From Parabacteroides distasonis ATCC 8503 (lineage in GTDB: Bacteria > Bacteroidota > Bacteroidia > Bacteroidales > Tannerellaceae), in the NCBI RefSeq assembly GCF_000012845.1, contig NC_009615.1, positions 333,501-397,500 of the forward strand: a DNA stretch of 64,000 bases, given 5' to 3'. Each line of letters starts with the position of its first letter. The first letter of the stretch is position 1. Below are positions 52,415 to 60,019 of this stretch, one piece after another. Position numbers and translations under genes: made by a program. Below the pieces are notes generated by a model that saw only the letters and a list, made by a program, of their open reading frames with translations, did not search any database and was not told the origin of the DNA.

Positions 52415-53806
52415 TCAATTCATCTGTTCGTTACCCAATACTTTCTCCAGATCCGCCTTCGCTACCATATAGTCGTAGATAGATTGGTTGAAGTTCAACC
52501 GGGCCTGCGTCAAGGCAAGTTCGGCATCGTTCATCTCCAGCCATGTACCGGCTCCGGTGTCGTACCGTTTTTGCGAGATCATATATCCCCGTTCCGCTTG
52601 CTCGACTCCCTTTTGGGCGGCGTCGAACTTCTTGATACAGGTATTCATATTATCTATGTACTGTTTAACGGCCAACTGCAAATTGCGCTTGGTATCGTCC
52701 CGTTGCAGGTTTAATTGGTCGATGGAGACTTTCGTCTGCTTTACCTTATAAAATTTACTACCTCCGGAGAAGATAGGAACCGATAACGTGATACCGATCA
52801 TCGAATAGGGGTTCCATCTGTAATTCTTGAACTTGAAGTCATTGTTCATGGCGCTCCATTGATATAGACCGGTCAGCGACAAGGTCGGCAGATAATCGAA
52901 TTTCTGCATGACCAGCGTCTTTTTCAGCTGTTCCGCCTGAAGGTCTAATTGTTTCAAGTCCGTATTCTCGGATAAGGTTGTATCCGTGGATAGATAGTCG
53001 GCGAAGAGGCTGGACTTGAAATCCGTCAGTTGTCCGTCGCAATCGATATTTAAATCCAGATCCATGCCCAATAACGCTTTTAACTGCCATTTAGCCAAGG
53101 TAAGGGAGTTCTCTGCCTGCAACAGATTAGGCTCTGTATTCTTTACCGTCACATCGGCACGTATCAAGTCGTATTCAGCTACGGTTCCCTGTTCATACTT
53201 CCGTTTGATATCCAGATAATTCTCCATGGCATTGTCGTAACTTTGCTTGAATACCCGGTAAGAGTCGCTTGCCAGAAGGACGGCGTAAAAGCTCTTTTTC
53301 ACTTGGTTCACCATCGCTATTTTAGAAGAGCGAGCTTGCTCCACCGCCAATTCCACGTCTAAGGCCGAGATACTCAAGCTTTTCCATAAGGAGGCGTTCA
53401 CCAGTGGCATGGAAGCGTTGAAGCCCAAGCTCCAGTTGTTGCTACGTCCTACCTCGAAACCCTCGTCCATACTCGACATGTCCGTGCCTTCGGGCAAGCT
53501 ACCGCCTCCCATGTCACCCATGTCGAAATCCATATACATCACCTGTTTCTTCAAGGTACGGTTGTAGTCCCCCGCAAAACTGATCTGCGGAAATAGAGAA
53601 GCGTACGAGCCTTTACGTGCGTACTTTTTCTTCTGTATTTCTTTATCGGCAACTTTTACGGTCGGGTTCTCGCTAAGGGCGATCTCTAGCGCTTTCCCAA
53701 GATCCAGTTTTAGGGTGTCTTGAGCCAGAACCGGTCTCGCCGCCAGAAAAGGTAATACCATAAATGTGACCAACATCATTTTTCTACTCATCAATAATCG
53801 TTTCAT
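52415..53806 (-). CDS. TolC-family outer membrane efflux protein
   Basis: The 463-residue protein has a signal peptide (ending near RPVLAQ), then two TolC-type repeats of long helices and strands: LDLGKALEIALSENPTVKVAD near 35, SLFPQISFAGDYNRTL near 75, EYDLIRADVTVKNTEP near 215 and TWLEMNDAELALTQARLN near 420. It forms a trimeric channel. It lies after tetR and before the adaptor, on one transcript. Confidence 0.93.
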   Translation of the reverse strand: MKRLLMSRKMMLVTFMVLPFLAARPVLAQDTLKLDLGKALEIALSENPTVKVADKEIQKKKYARKGSYASLFPQISFAGDYNRTLKKQVMYMDFDMGDMGGGSLPEGTDMSSMDEGFEVGRSNNWSLGFNASMPLVNASLWKSLSISALDVELAVEQARSSKIAMVNQVKKSFYAVLLASDSYRVFKQSYDNAMENYLDIKRKYEQGTVAEYDLIRADVTVKNTEPNLLQAENSLTLAKWQLKALLGMDLDLNIDCDGQLTDFKSSLFADYLSTDTTLSENTDLKQLDLQAEQLKKTLVMQKFDYLPTLSLTGLYQWSAMNNDFKFKNYRWNPYSMIGITLSVPIFSGGSKFYKVKQTKVSIDQLNLQRDDTKRNLQLAVKQYIDNMNTCIKKFDAAQKGVEQAERGYMISQKRYDTGAGTWLEMNDAELALTQARLNFNQSIYDYMVAKADLEKVLGNEQMN

Positions 53807-53848
53807 TTAGGATAGATTTTGTCTGTGATTAAACTCATTAAGTGTTCG

Positions 53849-54451
53849 CTATAAATCATAGGATTGTTTGAGATCGAATCGGTCTAGGATCGCTCTTCCC
53901 TTCTCGGTACTGATCCCTTTCAGGAATGTGAGGAGGATTGTGTTGTATACCTCGGTGATGGAATGCTTGCAGAAGACATTGGAAGGCCGCAACATCTTCG
54001 TCTGCTCTTTCACCAGTAAGGCCATGATCTCGAAGTTGATCCCCTCTTGGAACACGCCCTCTTTAACGCCCCGTGTGAACAAGTCCATACACCTCTTACC
54101 CATTCTCGCTTTATTCATCTCTATTTTTTGTTGGGCTTTCGGATATTTCTTCAAGTCCTCGTAAAACTTCTCGTTGAACCATCTCGGGTTTTTCATCATC
54201 TCCTCATAGAAAAGCAGGATTACTTCCAAGGCATTGAAAGGTTCTTTTTCCAGTCCCGTCAGATATTGTCCGAGCGATTCGGAATTGTGATCGATCCCCT
54301 CGATCAGCAAGGTTTCCTTGTCCTCGAACGACTCGTAAAGTGTACGCTTGGAGATGCCAGCCGCTTTCGCTACATCATCCATACTCACACTCTTGATGCC
54401 ATATTGAGAAAAAAGATCGAACGCCGTATTAATAATCTGTTCTTTTATCAT
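53849..54451 (-). CDS. TetR-family transcriptional regulator
   Basis: The start is set at 54451 (MIKEQIINTAFDLFSQYG), downstream of a full promoter at 54469-54499; a longer frame to 54535 runs through that promoter. The 200-residue repressor has the TetR helix-turn-helix (SMDDVAKAAGISKRTLYESF) and a ligand-binding helical C-terminal domain. As the first gene of the efflux operon, it probably represses its own promoter and is released by a pump substrate. Confidence 0.9.
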   Translation of the reverse strand: MIKEQIINTAFDLFSQYGIKSVSMDDVAKAAGISKRTLYESFEDKETLLIEGIDHNSESLGQYLTGLEKEPFNALEVILLFYEEMMKNPRWFNEKFYEDLKKYPKAQQKIEMNKARMGKRCMDLFTRGVKEGVFQEGINFEIMALLVKEQTKMLRPSNVFCKHSITEVYNTILLTFLKGISTEKGRAILDRFDLKQSYDL

Positions 54452-54468
54452 ATTCGTTTTTGTTACGT

Positions 54469-54499
54469 CAAAAGTAGCCGGGGCAATCCCCGTATACAA
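54469..54499 (-). promoter_or_regulatory. Promoter and candidate TetR operator of efflux operon
   Basis: On the minus strand TTG (54497-54499) and TACTTTTG (54469-54476) are 20 bases apart. Between them lies a perfect palindrome CGGGG-CAAT-CCCCG at 54479-54492. A repressor bound there would block the polymerase, so it is a good operator candidate for the regulator encoded next. Confidence 0.6.
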
Positions 54500-54722
54500 G
54501 TAAAAAGCGCTGACTCGTCCGTTGGAATCGACCAATGACCGGATATTCCCGTCGAATCTATTCGCAAAGGTCTGATATATTTAGAAAACCAGAAAGGTTT
54601 ATACTGTTACGGTATTGGTATGGAATGAAACAGGATATTGTCAAAAATTCTTGTTATTCGTTCAATTTTGGATGAAAATTGGTTAAAAACGAAATAGTGG
54701 GTGGTCTTTGGCTTTTTATTTC
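54500..54722. other. Divergent intergenic stretch
   Basis: This lies between the tetR and araC promoters. It holds no convincing ORF; a minus-strand frame enters from tetR but starts upstream of its promoter. No further signals are seen. Confidence 0.5.
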
Positions 54723-54730
54723 TATCTTTG
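54723..54730 (+). promoter_or_regulatory. -7 box for AraC-family gene
   Basis: TATCTTTG, 33 bases before the preferred start at 54763. It lies inside a longer in-frame ORF, which supports the later start. A TTTG is present at 54707 but only 12 bases upstream. Confidence 0.5.
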
Positions 54731-54762
54731 TCCGAGGTGATAATAAAAATCTACAGATAGAT

Positions 54763-55668
54763 ATGAAAAATTTACCTTTAATTGAAGTCACTGAGTTAAT
54801 CAAGGGAATTGAGTCCAGCGACAACTTTCAAGATGATTTATCGATAGCGGATCTGAACGGAGATTTGATTAATTACGAGGAAAAAAGGCTGGAGCATTCC
54901 ACCCCGATGCGTTTAAATGCTTTGTTGATGATCTTGGTACAGGAAGGTACTGCCGATATCTCGGTAGACTATATTCCATATAAGATAGAGAAGAATACGT
55001 TTATAACCTTGATGCCGACACATATCATACAGGTATCGAAAGTGAGCAAAGATTTGAGAGGGCGTTTGTTGATCGTGTCCAGATCTTTTCTGGATGGATA
55101 TACTACCCCGGCAGGGAAAAAGAACTCTATGGTGCATTATATGCAGATCCGTAAGAATCCATGTGCTGCGATGAGTGCCGAGGAGACTGAGCATATATCC
55201 GGCCAATTCTCCATCTTACGGGAAAAGATGAAGCTGCGTACCCATTTTTTCCAGAAGGAGGCTCTCCAAAACGCCTTAGTCGGTTTCTTTATCGAGTTGG
55301 CTAATATCTTTATGGGTAAGAAGGAGCTGATGACGGCACCTACACTCTCCCGGAAGGAGGAGCTTTTCGAGCAGTTCCTGCAATTGCTTTTCGAGCATTG
55401 CAAGGAGCAGCACGTCGTTACTTTCTATGCCGAGAAATTATTTATTACCCCACAGTATCTTTCGCTTATCTTGAAAGAGCTAACGGGTAAATCAGCGAAT
55501 AAATGGATTGACGACGCCTTGATCGTCGAGGCCAAGATGCTGTTGAAGGCCCCGCAAGCCACGGTTCAGCAAGTAGCGGATATACTCCACTTCTCCGATC
55601 AATCCACTTTCGGTAAGTTTTTCAAGAAGCATATGGGTATATCACCCATGGAATACCGGAAATCATAA
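54763..55668 (+). CDS. AraC-family transcriptional regulator
   Basis: The start is ATG 54763 (MKNLPLIEVTELIKG), placed after a -7 box. The 301-residue protein has an N-terminal cupin-like sensing domain (LLMILVQEGTADISVDYIPY) and a C-terminal pair of helix-turn-helix motifs (FYAEKLFITPQYLSLILKEL and VQQVADILHFSDQSTFGKFF, then GISPMEYRKS). Such proteins activate or repress nearby genes. It is divergent from the TetR-controlled efflux operon, so it might act on it, but there is no direct evidence. Its 3' end overlaps the next gene's 3' end by 6 bases. Confidence 0.9.
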   Translation: MKNLPLIEVTELIKGIESSDNFQDDLSIADLNGDLINYEEKRLEHSTPMRLNALLMILVQEGTADISVDYIPYKIEKNTFITLMPTHIIQVSKVSKDLRGRLLIVSRSFLDGYTTPAGKKNSMVHYMQIRKNPCAAMSAEETEHISGQFSILREKMKLRTHFFQKEALQNALVGFFIELANIFMGKKELMTAPTLSRKEELFEQFLQLLFEHCKEQHVVTFYAEKLFITPQYLSLILKELTGKSANKWIDDALIVEAKMLLKAPQATVQQVADILHFSDQSTFGKFFKKHMGISPMEYRKS

Positions 55669-55677
55669 TCCGGTATT
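55652..55677. terminator. Bidirectional hairpin at overlapping gene ends
   Basis: AATACCGG (55652-55659) and CCGGTATT (55670-55677) form an 8-base stem. It includes the last codons and stops of both the araC gene (+) and the DUF308 gene (-). A TTTTC follows on the plus side. Confidence 0.65.
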
Positions 55678-56199
55678 TTCTATACGCTTGCGGAACTTAT
55701 ACCAGTTGATCAACTCACAAGCCCCGTAGAAAATGCTGGCTACACCGAAGATTACGAATGTATTTGCCGCCGCCCCGAACGGGTAGGCAAGAATCATTAC
55801 TCCGGTTATCAAGATCAAAGCCGGCATCAGGTAGAACCCCAACGGTACATTGCTCCATTTCCTTGCGGATATCAATGAAACCAATTGCTGTACACCGGCA
55901 ATTACCAATAAGGCTCCGAGTAAGTACATTAATATATTCACGAAGAACTCGGGCATGATCACCAACCACGCTCCGAACAGTACGCTTCCCGCTGCCTCGA
56001 TAGGAAACATCGGTTTCTCCCCGTTCTCGTTCTTCGGTCGGGTGAAATAGCTGAGGATAGCGAATAATCCCGGTAAAATGAATAGTATACCGATCGTGAT
56101 AACCAGATAGGTTATGGCTGCTTCCGGCCATAATACCAAAACAAACCCTAATACCATCGCGAATGCGCTACGTAAAACCGCGCCATTAATAGATCTCAT
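55663..56199 (-). CDS. DUF308 (HdeD-like) membrane protein
   Basis: The 178-residue protein has six hydrophobic segments arranged as three pairs, including AMVLGFVLVLWPEAAITYLV, VLFGAWLVIMPEFFVNILMY and ITGVMILAYPFGAAANTFVI. This fits the DUF308/HdeD family of small inner-membrane proteins, some linked to acid resistance in enterobacteria. Function in Bacteroidetes is not known. It has its own -7 box at 56233 and converges on the AraC gene. Confidence 0.85.
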   Translation of the reverse strand: MRSINGAVLRSAFAMVLGFVLVLWPEAAITYLVITIGILFILPGLFAILSYFTRPKNENGEKPMFPIEAAGSVLFGAWLVIMPEFFVNILMYLLGALLVIAGVQQLVSLISARKWSNVPLGFYLMPALILITGVMILAYPFGAAANTFVIFGVASIFYGACELINWYKFRKRIENTGL

Positions 56200-56232
56200 A
56201 TGTTTTTATTTTAGATTTCACTTATAATATGA

Positions 56233-56240
56233 CAAAGGTA
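56233..56240 (-). promoter_or_regulatory. -7 box for DUF308 gene
   Basis: TACCTTTG on the minus strand, 34 bases before the start. The -33 element is weak. Confidence 0.5.
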
Positions 56241-56261
56241 TATATTCTTTCCGACTTTTTT

Positions 56262-56269
56262 TACCTTTG
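56262..56269 (+). promoter_or_regulatory. -7 box for acyltransferase gene
   Basis: TACCTTTG on the plus strand, 22 bases from the divergent minus-strand box. It would give the acyltransferase a leader of about 110 bases, in which I see no clear structure. Confidence 0.45.
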
Positions 56270-56383
56270 TGCGCCATAAAGCAGTATCAGGAAAAACATC
56301 GAAATATATCCCTCTTGAATGCATGCTTCGCGTAAAAAGACAAACTTGAAATCATCTAACGAATAATAATACTAAAACAAAAA

Positions 56384-57472
56384 ATGAAGCGTATAGTTTT
56401 TTTGGATTACGTGCGTGTGTTTGCGTGCTTCCTTGTCATGGTTGTCCACGCCAGTGAAAACTTTTATGGAGCTGAGGGCTCCACGGATATGGTGGGACCG
56501 CAATCTTATCTGGCCAATGAGGCTGATCGGTTGTGGGTAGCCGTATACGATGGTTTCTCACGCATGGCGGTGCCATTGTTTATAATTGTCTCCGCCTTTC
56601 TTCTTGCGCCGATGAAGGCAGGGCTGACCTCTTGGCAATTCTACCGTCAGCGTTGTATTCGCATCTTACCGCCGTTTTTCATATTTATGATACTATACAG
56701 CACTTTACCCTTGCTGTGGGGGCAGATAGATGCCGAGACATCATTGAAAGATATATCGAGAATATTCTTGAACTTTCCTTCACAGGCCGGACATTTGTGG
56801 TTCATGTACCCTTTGATCAGCCTCTATTTATTTATACCCGTAATATCGCCATGGTTGAATAAAGCCACGGCGAAAGAAGAGCGTTTTTTCATCGGCTTGT
56901 TTCTGTTGTCGACCTGTATGCCCTATCTCAATCGTTGCTTCGGCGAGGTGTGGGGACAATGTTTTTGGAACGAATACCATATACTGTGGTACTTCTCCGG
57001 TTATTTAGGATACCTCGTACTGGCACATTATATACATGTCCATCTTACATGGAACCGTTCTAAACGTTTGGTTATCGGAATCGCCTCGATGGTCGTCGGT
57101 GCCTTGCTGACGATTTATTCCTTCTATGTCCAAGCGATACCCGGAGTAACTCTTGTCACACCTGAGATAGAGATCGGATGGGCTTTCTGTACGATTAACT
57201 GTGTGCTTCTTACGGCGGGTACGTTCCTCGCTTTTACTTGCATAGGCAATTCGAAATCTCCACGACTCATAACAGAGATGTCTAAACTCAGCTACGGTAT
57301 GTACCTTATGCATATATTTTGGCTCGGATTGTGGGTAACGGTGTTTAAGCACAACTTAGCCTTGCCTACTGTCGCCGCCATACCATGCATTGCGGTAAGT
57401 ACATTTATCTGCTGTTATGTGACGACAAAGATTATCTCATTAATACCGGGCAGTAAATGGATTATAGGATGA
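56384..57472 (+). CDS. Acyltransferase family 3 membrane protein
   Basis: The 362-residue protein has about ten transmembrane segments and the family start RIVFLDYVRVFACFLVMVVH, whose Arg and His residues match the acyl-transfer pattern. Further landmarks are FYRQRCIRILPPFFIFM near 85 and FPSQAGHLWFMYPLISLYL near 130. Members O-acetylate surface glycans or peptidoglycan. The substrate is unknown; the two L,D-transpeptidase genes downstream suggest a cell-envelope context. Confidence 0.88.
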   Translation: MKRIVFLDYVRVFACFLVMVVHASENFYGAEGSTDMVGPQSYLANEADRLWVAVYDGFSRMAVPLFIIVSAFLLAPMKAGLTSWQFYRQRCIRILPPFFIFMILYSTLPLLWGQIDAETSLKDISRIFLNFPSQAGHLWFMYPLISLYLFIPVISPWLNKATAKEERFFIGLFLLSTCMPYLNRCFGEVWGQCFWNEYHILWYFSGYLGYLVLAHYIHVHLTWNRSKRLVIGIASMVVGALLTIYSFYVQAIPGVTLVTPEIEIGWAFCTINCVLLTAGTFLAFTCIGNSKSPRLITEMSKLSYGMYLMHIFWLGLWVTVFKHNLALPTVAAIPCIAVSTFICCYVTTKIISLIPGSKWIIG

Positions 57473-57585
57473 GTATAGGATAGCTCTGTCATTTGGCGCG
57501 GTTACTTTGTAAACAAGATGATAAGATTACCTGTTATTTGGAAAAAATCGTATATTTACGATATTCAAATAAATCCCGGGTAATA

Positions 57586-58605
57586 ATGATGACGAGAACA
57601 GTTTTTATACTTTTGATATCGAGCCTTTGTACGCTAAGTTATTGTACGCCGAGGACCGAGCCTGCTCAAACCGAGGTCTTAACTCCTGTGGATTCTATAT
57701 CGAAGGATTCCGCTGTGATCGTGGAGACTTTGCCTCCCCGTATCGAAATAGAGAAAGAGCTGCTTTACGATAAGCATACTTTAGAAGATACTTACCCCTA
57801 TAAAGATACGACACGGGAGTTCCAGTGGGAGAAAATGAAAGAAAGATTATCCTTATTGGAGTCGATCCAAAGGGAGCCGTCTCAATGGGCGATCTTGCAG
57901 AACTATAAAAACAGGAATGGAGAGGCTCCTCTTGTAAAAGTCTTCAAGAGAGATGCCTATAAGAGGGTTTCCGATACGCTTGGTGTAGAACGCTATCAAT
58001 CCGTCCCGCTTTATTTGCTGACTGATACCGTGACTCCCGAGATCTATGGACGTGACGGTAGCTTGGTTCGTATCAAGGCGATGGATGAGGATTCTAAATT
58101 CGCTCGTATACAAACCGTGTACGATGGGGAGGAGGAGTGGTATGCTCCGAAGAAATATATCAAGCAAATAGGGGATACGGTAGTCTTCGATAAGGCGATC
58201 TTCGTGGATCGTCATAACCAGAATATCGCGACCTTGGAGCACGTCGGCTCGAAATGGTTGGTTCGTAGCATGAACCCTGCGACTACCGGACAGCATCGTC
58301 CTCCTTATGCGCAGGAAACCCCGTTGGGAATGTATGTTCTCCAAGAAAAAAAGTCTCGCATGATCTATTTGGTAGACGGTTCCAAGGAGACTGGCGGATT
58401 CGCTCCTTATGCCAACCGTTTTACGAATGGGGCGTATATCCATGGCGTACCGGTCAACGCTCCTCGTAAATCGTTGATCGAATATAGTCCTTCGTTGGGA
58501 ACGACACCCCGGTCTCATATGTGTGTGAGAAACGCGACTTCGCATGCGCAATTTGTTTACGATTGGGCGCCTGTTAATGAGACGATTGTTTTTGTATTAG
58601 AATAA
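57586..58605 (+). CDS. L,D-transpeptidase (YkuD) lipoprotein
   Basis: The start is ATG 57586 (or the next ATG at 57589), giving a lipoprotein signal with the lipobox LSYC; the longer frame from 57493 adds an unlikely hydrophilic lead. The 339-residue protein has an SH3-like middle part and a C-terminal YkuD domain. Catalytic pattern: His in AYIHGVP and the SHMCVRN motif with the nucleophile Cys. It would form 3-3 or protein-anchoring cross-links in peptidoglycan, in the periplasm. Confidence 0.85.
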   Translation: MMTRTVFILLISSLCTLSYCTPRTEPAQTEVLTPVDSISKDSAVIVETLPPRIEIEKELLYDKHTLEDTYPYKDTTREFQWEKMKERLSLLESIQREPSQWAILQNYKNRNGEAPLVKVFKRDAYKRVSDTLGVERYQSVPLYLLTDTVTPEIYGRDGSLVRIKAMDEDSKFARIQTVYDGEEEWYAPKKYIKQIGDTVVFDKAIFVDRHNQNIATLEHVGSKWLVRSMNPATTGQHRPPYAQETPLGMYVLQEKKSRMIYLVDGSKETGGFAPYANRFTNGAYIHGVPVNAPRKSLIEYSPSLGTTPRSHMCVRNATSHAQFVYDWAPVNETIVFVLE

Positions 58606-58611
58606 AAATCA

Positions 58612-58619
58612 TAACTTTG
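58612..58619 (+). promoter_or_regulatory. -7 box for second transpeptidase gene
   Basis: TAACTTTG immediately after the first transpeptidase stop, with TTTG 17 bases upstream at 58591. It lies 20 bases before the next ATG. Confidence 0.5.
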
Positions 58620-58639
58620 CGGCGTTATTGTTTTTTAGT

Positions 58640-59380
58640 ATGCGAAGGATTTTCTTGTATTTGTTTTTTATTGTCTTGTCTGTAGGTTCAATTTCAACCG
58701 GTGGCGTTTTGCGTGCCCTATCTCCGGAAACGGGATCAACGTCTGTGGCGGTTATGGGGCGCCAATTATATGAGGAGATGCGATTGGATCAATGGGTTTG
58801 TTTCGATGCGTTTATGCAGGGGCTTAGAGGTTCCGAGAAGATTGATCGGAAAAATAAGGATATCCTTACATTGATCGATTTCTCTAAACCTTCTACGGCG
58901 GAGCGTATGGTTGTATTGGATATACGGCAAAAGAGAATACTTTACACCTCTTTGGTTTCTCACGGTAAGAATAGCGGAGGGAATTATGCGACCTCTTTCT
59001 CGAACGAGAACGGTTCTCATAAAAGCTCTTTAGGATTTTATCTGACGGAAAATACGTACCAAGGTCGGAATGGTTATTCGCTTATCCTAAATGGATTGGA
59101 AAAAGGAATAAATGATTTGGCTAAGCAAAGGGCGATTGTAATTCATGGCGCCTCTTATTCCGATCCTTCTGTGGCAGCTTCCTCGGGTCGGTTAGGACGT
59201 AGCTTTGGTTGCCCTGCGTTGCCTGTATCTGTCAGTAAGCCAATTATTAATACGATAAAGAATGGAACCCTTTTATTTATTTACGCCAACGATAAGAACT
59301 ATCTGACGCAAAGTTCCATTCTATCCACTCAACAAGAAAATGATATTTTTCATGAAAAAAGTTACCGAAAAGTTTTGTAG
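58640..59380 (+). CDS. Murein L,D-transpeptidase catalytic-domain protein
   Basis: The start is ATG 58640 (MRRIFLYLFFIVLSVGSIST); the TTG at 58628 is less likely. The 246-residue protein has a signal peptide or anchor and a catalytic region with AIVIHGASYS and GRLGRSFGCPAL, where His and Cys match the L,D-transpeptidase active site in the variant family often called murein L,D-transpeptidase catalytic domain. It follows the YkuD gene, so two related wall enzymes are neighbours, possibly with separate promoters. Confidence 0.85.
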   Translation: MRRIFLYLFFIVLSVGSISTGGVLRALSPETGSTSVAVMGRQLYEEMRLDQWVCFDAFMQGLRGSEKIDRKNKDILTLIDFSKPSTAERMVVLDIRQKRILYTSLVSHGKNSGGNYATSFSNENGSHKSSLGFYLTENTYQGRNGYSLILNGLEKGINDLAKQRAIVIHGASYSDPSVAASSGRLGRSFGCPALPVSVSKPIINTIKNGTLLFIYANDKNYLTQSSILSTQQENDIFHEKSYRKVL

Positions 59381-59403
59381 TTTAAAATAAAGGCGTACCT
59401 TTG
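59374..59403 (+). promoter_or_regulatory. Promoter of tRNA-Pro
   Basis: TTTG at 59374-59377 and TACCTTTG at 59396-59403 are 18 bases apart. The -33 element overlaps the 3' end of the transpeptidase gene. Confidence 0.65.
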
Positions 59404-59439
59404 CACCGCAATCAGAGATAAACACTATGAATTGCAAAA

Positions 59440-59514
59440 CGGGGTGTAGCGCAGTCCGGTTAGCGCACCTGCTTTGGGAGCAGGGGGTCCCAAGTTCGAA
59501 TCTTGGTACCCCGA
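59440..59514 (+). tRNA. tRNA-Pro (UGG)
   Basis: The acceptor arm CGGGGTG pairs with TACCCCG (final G-U pair). The anticodon stem CCTGC/GCAGG encloses the loop TTTGGGA, giving anticodon TGG. The T-arm has the standard GTTCGAATC. The 3' CCA is not encoded. A strong terminator follows. Confidence 0.95.
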
Positions 59515-59521
59515 CTTGATG

Positions 59522-59559
59522 AAAGGGAAATGGTTGGTATTCAACTGTTTCCCTTTTTT
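59522..59559 (+). terminator. Terminator of tRNA-Pro
   Basis: AAAGGGAAAtGGTTG pairs with CAACtGTTTCCCTTT around a short loop, followed by a T-run. Confidence 0.88.
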
Positions 59560-59680
59560 GTGTCCTACCCTTAAATCTAAAGGATAGTCAACGATTGTAA
59601 TCAAAACAATTGTTCGTATCTTCAAGTAAAAAAAAATTCTTCTTACTATATACAAATATAATTACTATCTCATCTATTTC

Positions 59681-59766
59681 CAGATTATCGCCGTGGAATA
59701 TATAGACCACGTCGTGATCTGTATATTCCACGTCTTGATCTGTACAGACCACGTCGTGGTTTGTAG
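59681..59766. repeat. Tandem palindrome array E (4 units, exactly 21 bp)
   Basis: The dyad CCACG-T-CGTGG or its variants recurs with centres at 59691, 59712, 59733 and 59754, exactly 21 bases apart. The first unit is in reverse orientation. Flanking bases ATCTGTA or GTATATT are also shared. It lies between the tRNA-Pro terminator and the sigma54 control region. Confidence 0.85.
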
Positions 59767-59883
59767 AATTATACAGTATGCGCATAAGAATTCATAGGCT
59801 ATCGAGCAAGAATTCATATAGGAGTAGAGCGTTTTTTACTTAGGGAGAAGAGGAGACGCTCTTACGTGTCAAAGTGGGAATAG
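59767..59883. other. Intergenic stretch before sigma54 control region
   Basis: It holds a direct repeat AAGAATTCATA (two copies near 59787 and 59808), a weak hairpin AGAGCG/CGCTCT, and a lone TGTCAAAG half-site at 59867. No ORF is seen. Confidence 0.5.
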
Positions 59884-59921
59884 TGTCAAACAATTAGACA
59901 GCGTTGTCAAAATATTGGACA
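59884..59921. promoter_or_regulatory. Paired upstream activator sites
   Basis: Two dyads TGTC-N9-GACA lie at 59884-59900 and 59905-59921, centres 21 bases apart (two helical turns). They are roughly 90-110 bases upstream of the expected sigma54 start site, the usual place for enhancer-binding activators. Confidence 0.65.
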
Positions 59922-59976
59922 GTTCTAAAAGAATAGCTTTTTGTTATCTGATTGTTGTTTAGTTGTTTATGTGTTT

Positions 59977-59992
59977 TGGCACGTTCTTTGCT
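59977..59992 (+). promoter_or_regulatory. Sigma54 (-24/-12) promoter
   Basis: TGGCACG-TTCT-TTGCT, with GG and GC 10 bases apart, fits the sigma54 consensus TGGCACG-N4-TTGCW in full. The expected start is near 60003, 17 bases before the ATG at 60020. Confidence 0.85.
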
Positions 59993-60019
59993 ATTATTTA
60001 GGTAGAAAATAATAGAGCA

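Noticed and set aside
59425..59655. Minus-strand ORF of 76 codons with SGYQDSNLGPPAPKAG
   Set aside because: It is the antisense of the tRNA-Pro gene and its terminator, a well-known false translation.
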